From Blautia parvula (lineage in GTDB: Bacteria > Bacillota > Clostridia > Lachnospirales > Lachnospiraceae), in assembly GCF_020215665.1 (NCBI RefSeq), contig NZ_CP084061.1, positions 5,492,501 through 5,556,500 of the forward strand: a stretch of DNA of 64,000 nucleotides, given 5' to 3'. Each line of letters begins with the position of its first letter. The stretch's first letter is position 1. Positions 10,546 through 17,914 of this stretch are shown here, in pieces. The notes under the pieces are model-generated. The model saw nothing but the letters and a program-made list of their open reading frames with translations. It did no database searches and was not told where the DNA came from. The position numbers were made by a program, and so were the translations under genes.

Positions 10546-10589
10546 AAAAAGCCGCACGTTCGATCATAAGATCGTCTGTGCGGCTTTTT
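10546..10589. terminator. Bidirectional intrinsic terminator
   Basis: AAAAAGCCGCAC (10546-10557) pairs with GTGCGGCTTTTT (10578-10589), with a smaller GATC-containing hairpin inside the loop. It separates the convergent two-component operon and the zinc-ribbon gene. Confidence 0.88.
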
Positions 10590-10598
10590 CTATTGCTC

Positions 10599-11303
10599 TT
10601 AGATATGCATCCTTTTTCTGACCTCATTTCTCAGGCCGCTTCTTCTCAGGATGGTGATCAGTGCCCCGTCAATTATAACAGAACAGGTTAGCACTACAGC
10701 AGACCAGGACAGGGCCAGGGGTTCCTGATAGTAGTGCTGGATCAGCAGCTCAATACAGATTGTCAGAACCGCGATCTCCGCCAGAACCACTGCAGCCAGG
10801 GACAATATGGAGCGGTGCCTGTACCTGAGGCAGAAAGCAAAGATGAGGAAGAGCACTGTGATAATACCGATTATGGGAACGGCAAGCTGCACGTACCATC
10901 CTCTGCCCGGATGCAGCCAGGCAATGATGCCGAAATACATGGCAATGCTCAGACCGTCCAGAAAAAGGCTCACATAAGGATTTAATTTCGCCGAAAAAAA
11001 CAGGGGCAGGAAAAAAATCCACAGAACTACACAGATCCCGATCACATACAGGGACCAGCTTCCGAACTGAAAGAAAAACAAATTTAACAGACCGCAGACC
11101 ACCGCAGTGGTGGCCAGTATAACGGTCATGAGAATGGTGATATCACGCCGCGGCACCTGCTCGGCATGGCCTTCTAAGGAGGGGAAGGGTTTGGGCGCGG
11201 CAGTATCCGGCGGCTGTTTTGGATTGATGACTTTTGTATTGCACAGGGGACAGACTTTACAGGTCTTGTCAAGTTCCACCCCGCAGTTCACACAGTATGA
11301 CAT
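10599..11303 (-). CDS. Zinc-ribbon membrane protein (DUF6320-like)
   Basis: A 234-residue protein of unknown function. The first 25 residues form a zinc ribbon with two CxxC knuckles (CVNCG and CPLCN). A proline-rich linker and about six hydrophobic helices (residues ~55-225) follow. I recall the family as DUF6320 in Lachnospiraceae, but cannot verify that here. It is the second gene of a minus-strand pair, 21 bp after the acyltransferase gene, with a GGAGGA binding site. The pairing suggests a role in the same membrane or lipid process. Confidence 0.8.
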   Translation of the reverse strand: MSYCVNCGVELDKTCKVCPLCNTKVINPKQPPDTAAPKPFPSLEGHAEQVPRRDITILMTVILATTAVVCGLLNLFFFQFGSWSLYVIGICVVLWIFFLPLFFSAKLNPYVSLFLDGLSIAMYFGIIAWLHPGRGWYVQLAVPIIGIITVLFLIFAFCLRYRHRSILSLAAVVLAEIAVLTICIELLIQHYYQEPLALSWSAVVLTCSVIIDGALITILRRSGLRNEVRKRMHI

Positions 11304-11324
11304 AAAGGATTCCTCCGAATTTAT

Positions 11325-12623
11325 TTAATCCTCGGTTTCTCGGTTGCTCTCTATTTTGACCGAAATTCCGTCTGATACCAGTTTGCGGAAGAATATGCGT
11401 TCCACATCGGCTTCCACAATACTGCTGGCAAAACTTATGGTCAGGGTATTCTCGTAGCTGACTACCGCACAGTTGGTCCTGGCTGAAAACGGCTGGCCCA
11501 TGAGAACATCAAAGCGCTCCACATAGGGTTTCATCTCCTCCGGGACCTGTACAATGCCAAGGTTGGTAAGCCCTGCCGTGGACTGCCGGTCCTGTACCCG
11601 GATGTAGAACTGTCTGACCACAAAATCCTTTAAAAAAAGAGGGACAATGCGGATGAAAGGGCTTTGCTGGGTGGCGGCATTGGTGGTGATGTCAGCATTT
11701 AAGAATTTGTTGTTGATATAATACCGCATATAGTGGTGTACCTGCACCAGGATTTCCTCAAAGGTGTATTCCCCCATTCTGGGATCAATGGAAGGATAGA
11801 CCATGGTGATAAAATTCCGCAGCGTGATGGATGGAAAGAATTTGCGCAGGTTCACAGGCAGCGCAAGCTTCACGGGTTTTTCGCGGAATACGTGGTCAGC
11901 CTTTTGTTTTTCCAGAAGGGAGTAGAGAAGCACGGCATTTAAATATTCGGTTATGGATGCCTTATAGCTTCTGGCAACCTTAAGGATTTTATCCACGGGC
12001 ATGATGCCGCTGATAATATTCAGGGTATAGAAGGGTTCCTTGGTTCCCCTGACCCGGTAGGCACTGCCCTGTGTGCGGGCCGGCTTTACCCTTGAGGAGG
12101 CATAGCGGATATAGGCGTCTTCCAGTTCCTCGGGGTCCGGCTCCTCATGGATATCCAGAACGCCGTCCCGGTTTGGTATCTCATGGCCCTGCAGGCGCAG
12201 ATATACGGCTGTGATGGTCCGCAGCAGGTACAGGGCGCCGTTACCGTCGGAAAGGGAATGGAACATTTCCAGGGATATCTTGTTATGGTAATAGTATATC
12301 CGGATCAGATACCGGTTATTGGCCTTAAAGGACATAGGCATACAGGGATTCACAATGTCAGGCTGGACGAAGGGCCCGGGTCTGTCATTGGGCTCCAGAT
12401 ATCTCCAAAACAGCCCTTTTCTCAGTGCCACCTTGAAGGCAGGGAAACGGGGCAGTGCCAGGTCCACGGCTTTCTGCAGAAGGGGAGGGTCCACCTCCTC
12501 TTTCATGATAATGGTGATCCGATACACGCTGGAAAAGTTTTTTCGCTGCAGCGTGGGATATACATTTGCGGATAGATCTAATTTGTACCATGTAGCACGG
12601 TTTTTGTTTGTTTTTTTCTCCAT
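11325..12623 (-). CDS. Alcohol acetyltransferase / condensation-domain-like protein
   Basis: A 432-residue cytoplasmic protein of the CoA-dependent acyltransferase superfamily. The active-site motif HxxxDG appears as MFHSLSDGNGA about a third of the way in, and the sequence resembles alcohol acetyltransferase and condensation proteins. It would transfer an acyl group from a thioester to an alcohol or amine; the substrate is unknown. It lies upstream of the zinc-ribbon membrane protein and divergent from an alpha/beta hydrolase, which could hydrolyse a related ester. There is no ribosome binding site before its ATG. The promoter places the transcript start at or next to the ATG. Confidence 0.82.
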   Translation of the reverse strand: MEKKTNKNRATWYKLDLSANVYPTLQRKNFSSVYRITIIMKEEVDPPLLQKAVDLALPRFPAFKVALRKGLFWRYLEPNDRPGPFVQPDIVNPCMPMSFKANNRYLIRIYYYHNKISLEMFHSLSDGNGALYLLRTITAVYLRLQGHEIPNRDGVLDIHEEPDPEELEDAYIRYASSRVKPARTQGSAYRVRGTKEPFYTLNIISGIMPVDKILKVARSYKASITEYLNAVLLYSLLEKQKADHVFREKPVKLALPVNLRKFFPSITLRNFITMVYPSIDPRMGEYTFEEILVQVHHYMRYYINNKFLNADITTNAATQQSPFIRIVPLFLKDFVVRQFYIRVQDRQSTAGLTNLGIVQVPEEMKPYVERFDVLMGQPFSARTNCAVVSYENTLTISFASSIVEADVERIFFRKLVSDGISVKIESNRETED

Positions 12624-12629
12624 AGGTTT

Positions 12630-12658
12630 ATTATAAGGGGATGCGGGAAAATTATCAA
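12630..12658 (-). promoter_or_regulatory. Promoter predicting a leaderless mRNA
   Basis: On the minus strand TTGATA (12658-12653) is 17 bp from a perfect TATAAT (12635-12630). Six bases then separate the -10 from the ATG of the acyltransferase gene at 12623, so transcription should begin at or beside the A of the start codon. Confidence 0.7.
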
Positions 12659-12682
12659 TAAAAACAGAAAAGAAACCGGAAT

Positions 12683-12709
12683 GTTACTGTTCACGCAGTG
12701 AACAGTAAC
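12683..12709. mobile_element. Minimal palindromic insertion element with 8-bp target duplication
   Basis: The 12-bp arm GTTACTGTTCAC (12683-12694), a GCA loop and the exact reverse complement (12698-12709) make a 27-bp palindrome. It is flanked by a perfect 8-bp direct repeat ACCGGAAT (12675-12682 and 12710-12717). This looks like the joined terminal repeats of the longer element at 41210-41372, inserted here between two divergent genes. Confidence 0.75.
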
Positions 12710-12716
12710 ACCGGAA

Positions 12717-12745
12717 TAGACGGATGGGAGGGACTGTGTTAGAAT
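12717..12745 (+). promoter_or_regulatory. Possible promoter of the alpha/beta hydrolase gene
   Basis: TAGACG (12717-12722) and TAGAAT (12740-12745) are separated by 17 bp, 42 bp before the ATG. The -35 begins on the last base of the right target duplication of the small palindromic insertion, so that insertion may have altered this promoter. Confidence 0.4.
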
Positions 12746-12787
12746 GAAACTATATTGCCAGGCCACTAAAAGCAGAAGGAGAATCCT

Positions 12788-13684
12788 ATGGAAATAAATC
12801 TAAAGAGCAGCCAGAGCCTCATGAAAGCCATCAAAAAGATGCATACACTGGTAGAAAGCCCCGATGTGGAGAAGCAGAGGGCATCACAGGAAAATATAAG
12901 CGGCATTTTCTCAAAGAGCAAAGACATGAAATATGAAAATTTTGAGATAGAGGGAATTCCCGCCGAATGGGTCAGTGTGGACCGAAGGCATATGAAAAAA
13001 TATGTGATCCTCTACTGCCACGGCGGCGGCTACAACACGGGGAGCTTCCGCTATGCCAGAAGTGTTACCAACAAGCTGGCCAGCACCACATCCATGGATG
13101 TACTCAGCTTTGATTACCGCCTTGCGCCGGAGTGTCCTTATCCGGCGGCTTTGGAGGACGCGGTCAAGGTCTGGGATCACCTCATGCATGTAGGTTATGG
13201 GGCCAGGGACGTGATCGTGGCAGGTGACTCCGCCGGGGGGAATCTGGCGCTTACCCTTGTGCAGAAATTAAAGGAACAGGGCCGCATTCTTCCAAGGGGC
13301 ATCATCCTCTTCTCTCCCTGGACGGACCTTACAAAGAGCGGAAGATCCCATGAATTGAAAGCGGAGATCGACCCGATCCTTTCCGAGGAATATATCGATA
13401 AAGCAATCCGTGACTATGCGGACGGACAGGATCTGAGAAATCCCTTTATCTCCCCGCTTTTTGCGGATTTCACGGGATTTCCGCCCACCTATATCCAGGT
13501 GGGTGAGAATGAGATCCTGCTCTCCGATTCCCTGAATCTGCAGAAACGGCTGAGAAAGTTTCATGTGCAGGTACAGCTTGATTATTACAGCGGCATGTGG
13601 CATGTGTTTCAGATGTCACCTTTTAAGGCTGCTTATGATGCCATGGACCAGATGGCAGAATTTATCTTTGACATCTGCAGATAG
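12788..13684 (+). CDS. Alpha/beta hydrolase, HSL-like esterase
   Basis: A 298-residue cytoplasmic hydrolase of the hormone-sensitive-lipase-like family. The oxyanion-hole motif HGGG is at residues 78-81. The nucleophile is Ser 148 in GDSAGGN, and a C-terminal His in GMWHVFQ probably completes the triad. It should hydrolyse short acyl esters. The start has AAGGAG about 7 nt upstream. It is divergent from the acyltransferase gene, and a make-and-break pair for the same ester is possible but unproven. Its stop lies 5 bp from the end of the convergent PucR-like gene. Confidence 0.9.
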   Translation: MEINLKSSQSLMKAIKKMHTLVESPDVEKQRASQENISGIFSKSKDMKYENFEIEGIPAEWVSVDRRHMKKYVILYCHGGGYNTGSFRYARSVTNKLASTTSMDVLSFDYRLAPECPYPAALEDAVKVWDHLMHVGYGARDVIVAGDSAGGNLALTLVQKLKEQGRILPRGIILFSPWTDLTKSGRSHELKAEIDPILSEEYIDKAIRDYADGQDLRNPFISPLFADFTGFPPTYIQVGENEILLSDSLNLQKRLRKFHVQVQLDYYSGMWHVFQMSPFKAAYDAMDQMAEFIFDICR

Positions 13685-13689
13685 TGTGG

Positions 13690-15246
13690 TCAGATGTAGT
13701 CCAGGATATAGAAGCCCATCATCAGGTAAAGCCGGGTCATAAAATCATCCAGGTTTGCCCCTGTAAGCTGGGTGATGCGGTTCAGCCGGTGGGGTAGGGT
13801 GCTTCTGTTTATTTTGAGGAGCTGAGCGGTGAGTGTGCTGTTCCGCTCATTCATGAGATAAGTCTTCAGGGTCTCGTACAGCTCCGTGCCGTGCTCTTTG
13901 TCGTAGTGGAGAAGCTGGTGCAGGGTATCCGGGGCAATGCTCTCCTTTGTGAACTCGCCTATGCCCTCCAGCAGCCAGTATTTCAGCACATAGTCCTGGA
14001 ATTCATTATACCAGTGGGGGACACGCTCCATCTGGCTGTAGCTCAGGGCGATCTGGGCCTGTTTTAAGTGGATGGGCAGTGTTGAGAAGCCGTGGAAGGG
14101 AAAGGATACGCCCATGCGCAGAAGCCCCTCCCTTATGATATAGGACATCTTCATGCGCAGGTCCTGAGGGGTGATCCGGCTTTTGCTGAGGTTGACCAGC
14201 AGATAAATATGGCCTTTATAGTAGCATGCATGGCATGCCTGGATGCGCTCCTCGATCTCATTGCAGATGCTGTACACGGACAGCTTCGTCACGTCTGTGC
14301 TCTCAAAAGAGATGATACCGCACAGGTACCGGTCTTCCTCCTCCCAACCCAGAATCTCCAGTTTGCGGCTGATATCAAGCCGGTCGGTCTCTGTGCCGCT
14401 TATAGTGTCTATGATCAGCTTTTCCAGCGGATGACGCTCGTCGTCCCCGGTATCGTTGCGCCGCAGAAGCGCCAGCTTAATGATCTCCGCAAAATAGGAA
14501 GCTATATAGAGCTGGCCGCGTGTCAGCGGTGTCTCCATCTCTGAGATGATAAATCTTCCCCTGTAACTCCCGTTCATCCACAGATTCACATAGATACAGC
14601 GGTCATTGTTGAAGTCGCTGTCCCAGAACTGTCCCCCAATGGTACTCAGTGTCTTTTTGTACGCCGGACTTGTCCGGAAGAAATTGATGGTGTTCAGATC
14701 CTGCATATACCGTTTGGTCTGTTCATTATAGGTAAAATTAAGTGCTCCCTCAAAATGGCGGGGACAGGCGAGAATATGGAAATACTCGTCGTGGATAAAC
14801 ACCGGATTGTGAAAATGCTCCAGCGCGGCAACGGTTATATCATACAGGCTTCCGTCCCGGTTCAAAATGTCGTTTAATTTTCGCTCAAGAAGGGCAAAGC
14901 ACGCAAATATCTGCTGCAGAGTATTGAAGATTTCCGGCAGGGACATGGCATCGGGAAATATAAGGAGGCTGCAGGATGCGTGGAAGGTTCCTTTTTCGGG
15001 TTCCCCGGCCACGGCCAGAAAACCGTCAGGCAGCAAAAAAGGATGGGCGGACAGGGTTTTACAGTCAGCAAGATAAAGAAAGGCCCGGGACAGATCCTGC
15101 TGTCCGGTATAGAACTGTATGCCGGTCAGACATGGTTCCTCGCTTGGCGGCAGCAGGGAAACCGGTATTTCACGTTCCTTCAGTTTTTCATATAAGATCT
15201 GCATGCTCAGCAGAAGGCCTGCGGACGCGTTGTAGTTTTCACTCAT
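13690..15246 (-). CDS. PucR-family transcriptional regulator
   Basis: A 518-residue regulator. The long N-terminal and middle parts resemble the sensory and GGDEF-like regions of PucR/CdaR proteins. The C-terminal ~55 residues form the PucR helix-turn-helix (LTAQLLKINRSTLPHRLNRI, then LDDFMTRLYLMMGFYILD). I start it at the ATG at 15246, where GGAGGGAA is correctly spaced; an in-frame ATG at 15300 lacks a site. PucR proteins usually control neighbouring catabolic genes, so the GPH transporter and URO-D family genes just upstream on the same strand are the likely targets. Confidence 0.88.
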   Translation of the reverse strand: MSENYNASAGLLLSMQILYEKLKEREIPVSLLPPSEEPCLTGIQFYTGQQDLSRAFLYLADCKTLSAHPFLLPDGFLAVAGEPEKGTFHASCSLLIFPDAMSLPEIFNTLQQIFACFALLERKLNDILNRDGSLYDITVAALEHFHNPVFIHDEYFHILACPRHFEGALNFTYNEQTKRYMQDLNTINFFRTSPAYKKTLSTIGGQFWDSDFNNDRCIYVNLWMNGSYRGRFIISEMETPLTRGQLYIASYFAEIIKLALLRRNDTGDDERHPLEKLIIDTISGTETDRLDISRKLEILGWEEEDRYLCGIISFESTDVTKLSVYSICNEIEERIQACHACYYKGHIYLLVNLSKSRITPQDLRMKMSYIIREGLLRMGVSFPFHGFSTLPIHLKQAQIALSYSQMERVPHWYNEFQDYVLKYWLLEGIGEFTKESIAPDTLHQLLHYDKEHGTELYETLKTYLMNERNSTLTAQLLKINRSTLPHRLNRITQLTGANLDDFMTRLYLMMGFYILDYI

Positions 15247-15394
15247 GGTATTCCCTCCAAATCTCAGATAACATGGCAAAATCCATCCGGATTCCGGCAA
15301 AGGCTGCGCAGCCCGCCGGAAAATGGACGGATTTTGAAAATCTTTACTTGATTCTTATTTTATCGTATGGGAGGGCATTTTACCAGTGCTGATT

Positions 15395-16765
15395 TCACGT
15401 ATCCTGGTCTAATTTGTAGCCAAACGCCAGAATTACGGCACCCAGCAGGATCACAACAGCCGGAATGATCATAAATCCCATGCTGATGCCTCTCTGAAGC
15501 TGCAAAGAAGCCATGGAGGGGTCTGTCTCTGAACTGAACTGCGCAAGCGCCAGACAGGCAGAAATCAAAATGCCTCTTGACACAATACCGATTTTGATCG
15601 GTACCGTTAAAAGTCCCATGACCGTTCCGGTCACATCGTAGCCCAGTTTTTTTCCGCTGTAGGCCGCGCAGTTGGAGAAGAGTTCCGGGTCACAGGCATT
15701 GGTCAGTACAAGTATGAACATGACTGCACACATGGCGGCCATGACCACCCAGGTCTGACTGTAAGCAAAGAACGCGCCTGTGGCGATAACTGCCATCAGA
15801 AAGTAGGAACAGACCACGGTCTTCTTCGCGGTGAATCTGGCAACGATGAATTTTGATATGTAGGAAGCCACAACGCCAAGCAGGTTGGCGGCAAATACAA
15901 AGGTGGTCAGCAGCGCGGCATTCTGGCCCACATATGTAAAATAGTAGATAGCCAGCCCGTTCACCAGGAAGAGCACAATGTATTTTGTGATGCAGGACAG
16001 GAACAGCCACAGCAGGTGCGGATTACACCGGATGGCATCCAGCGCCCGGACTTTCTGGGCATTTGGTGCCGTTTGGGCAGAACGGGCCTGTCCGGCCATC
16101 CTCTGCAGTTCTTCCTCTTTGGTCATCTCATAGCCCTTGAACATGTTGAAATGGGCGTAAAATCCCGCTGCCATCAATGCGGAAAAAGCAAATGCAGTGG
16201 CAGCATAGGCATTCTTCTCCCCAAGCCACGCGGCAAAGACAGAGACAGCGGCAGGCCCGGCGTAGGAATATACCACAGAGGCCAGGGATGTCCACACCAT
16301 CCTGGTAGAGGACAGGGTCATTCTCTCTTTTGGAGTCTTACCTGCAATGTTGATCATGGAAACATTGGCAATGAATGGAATGTTCCAGGCAATTCGGCTG
16401 GTGATCATAGCCACCGTGACGAAGATGGCGGCAGCCAGCCCGTTGCCTATTTTTATAAACTGCATGGCATACAGGAAGGGGACCATCCAGGGCGTCAGGA
16501 TCAGCCAGGAGCGGTAGCGCCCCCATCTCTTGGGTTTTATCTTGTTCAGAAATGGACCATACAAGCAGGAGAGGATAGCATCCACCACTGCGGAGATGGT
16601 CGTCATCACAGTGATGACACCCAGGGAAAACTTTGCAATATTCGTAAAGAAGTAGGTTGCGTAAAACGTATCAATATTGGACATCAGCGTAAAGCCGAAA
16701 TCGCCCACGCCGAAGAACCGTTTTAAGGGGGTACTCAGACCGTTTCGCTCTTTTTTATCCGGCAT
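15395..16765 (-). CDS. GPH/MelB-like cation symporter (MFS superfamily)
   Basis: A 456-residue permease with about 12 membrane helices. The family signature is in the first cytoplasmic loop, where WGRYRSWLILTP follows an early Asp-containing helix, as in glycoside-pentoside-hexuronide symporters. The exact substrate cannot be read from sequence. AAAGGAG lies before the ATG. It follows the URO-D family gene by 32 bp and is probably co-transcribed with it, so it may import the compound that gene acts on. Confidence 0.88.
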   Translation of the reverse strand: MPDKKERNGLSTPLKRFFGVGDFGFTLMSNIDTFYATYFFTNIAKFSLGVITVMTTISAVVDAILSCLYGPFLNKIKPKRWGRYRSWLILTPWMVPFLYAMQFIKIGNGLAAAIFVTVAMITSRIAWNIPFIANVSMINIAGKTPKERMTLSSTRMVWTSLASVVYSYAGPAAVSVFAAWLGEKNAYAATAFAFSALMAAGFYAHFNMFKGYEMTKEEELQRMAGQARSAQTAPNAQKVRALDAIRCNPHLLWLFLSCITKYIVLFLVNGLAIYYFTYVGQNAALLTTFVFAANLLGVVASYISKFIVARFTAKKTVVCSYFLMAVIATGAFFAYSQTWVVMAAMCAVMFILVLTNACDPELFSNCAAYSGKKLGYDVTGTVMGLLTVPIKIGIVSRGILISACLALAQFSSETDPSMASLQLQRGISMGFMIIPAVVILLGAVILAFGYKLDQDT

Positions 16766-16797
16766 AAATCTGTCTCCTTTTCGGGGGTGTATTTATG

Positions 16798-17787
16798 TCA
16801 GAAGAGTTTAGCGCTGACTTTGGCGATCTCTTCCGTGATCGTGTCATATACGCCCGGGAAGATAGATTCCGGGCCGCCCATGGTATTGCAGGGGATAAAG
16901 AATTTTGTGCCGTTTTCTCTGCAGACACGTTCTACTTCCTGAGCAATGTGTTCTCTGCTCCAGTCTTCCCTGTCCACTTCGCCGCTGTCAATGCCGCCCA
17001 TGAATGTGATCTGTCCGCCGTATTTTTCAATCAGCTCGGGGATATTGTTTGTACTCATAACGCCCTGCCAGATATCTATGCCCATCTCGATCATAGAAGG
17101 AACCAGATTGGCTGCATAGGAATCGGAGTGATGGATCACAACCTCAACACCGTGCTCCTTGTAATATCCGTAAACCTTCTTATAAGCCGGTTCATAGAAT
17201 TCCTTGAACATCTGCGGGGAGATGAAGGAGCTGCTCCTGGAACCCCAGTCGTCGTGATGGAAGAGGGCATTCGGTTTTAAGTATTTGCAGATTTCTTCCG
17301 CGTATGCCAGCTCCCAGTCTGTGATGTAGTCGATTAGCTCATGCATATATTCCGGTTCTTCATAGAACTGGATCAGACAGTTCTGGATCTCCAGAAGATA
17401 ATGGCACTGCTCAAAGATACCCGGTGCTACAAAGGGAGCTACAAAATATTCGTCACGGTCAATTTTTTCAGCCTCTGCGACAAAAGGGGCCCATTCTTCT
17501 GCGGAGAATTTTACGTTAGGTGCTTTCACATAATCTCTCCAGTGTGTGATGTCCTTGCAGACAATATGCTCCTCATCGTGAACCGGGAAAGGCCCCGGCA
17601 TTCCTTCCGGGAAGGAAATGGTGACACCCCATGCGTTTTTAACATTGGGGCCGCCCTTTGTGGGCATGGCATTCCTTACGGAGTAAGGGGTACCGAAAAG
17701 AAGGGCGATGGCTTCGTACTGATTCACATATCTGTCAGGATGGCCTCCGCGGATGGTTTCTAATAAATTCTGTCTTTTTGATAACAT
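16798..17787 (-). CDS. Uroporphyrinogen decarboxylase family protein (methyltransferase-like)
   Basis: A 329-residue TIM-barrel protein of the URO-D superfamily. In acetogens and methanogens such stand-alone members are often methyltransferases acting with corrinoid proteins rather than heme enzymes. The MtaA zinc motif HxC is not present; the matching region reads VVIHHSDSY, and a late Cys is found in FIPCNTMGG. True haem biosynthesis is unlikely, as no other hem gene is near. I start it at the ATG at 17787 (AAAGGAG upstream). It lies before the GPH transporter and near a PucR-type regulator, suggesting catabolism of an imported, possibly methylated compound. Confidence 0.82.
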   Translation of the reverse strand: MLSKRQNLLETIRGGHPDRYVNQYEAIALLFGTPYSVRNAMPTKGGPNVKNAWGVTISFPEGMPGPFPVHDEEHIVCKDITHWRDYVKAPNVKFSAEEWAPFVAEAEKIDRDEYFVAPFVAPGIFEQCHYLLEIQNCLIQFYEEPEYMHELIDYITDWELAYAEEICKYLKPNALFHHDDWGSRSSSFISPQMFKEFYEPAYKKVYGYYKEHGVEVVIHHSDSYAANLVPSMIEMGIDIWQGVMSTNNIPELIEKYGGQITFMGGIDSGEVDREDWSREHIAQEVERVCRENGTKFFIPCNTMGGPESIFPGVYDTITEEIAKVSAKLF

Positions 17788-17835
17788 AGTATAAACTCCT
17801 TTCTCTATTTTGTATGTCCGTTGGTTTATACTAAT

Positions 17836-17864
17836 ATTATAGGGGATGGGGCTTATGTGCACAA
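17836..17864 (-). promoter_or_regulatory. Promoter of the URO-D / GPH transporter operon
   Basis: Minus-strand TTGTGC (17864-17859) lies 17 bp from a perfect TATAAT (17841-17836), 48 bp before the start codon. The weak -35 fits an activated promoter. Confidence 0.5.
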
Positions 17865-17914
17865 TTAATCAAATATGGGAAATTATGAGGCAAATATTAG
17901 ACATAATGGTGGTT

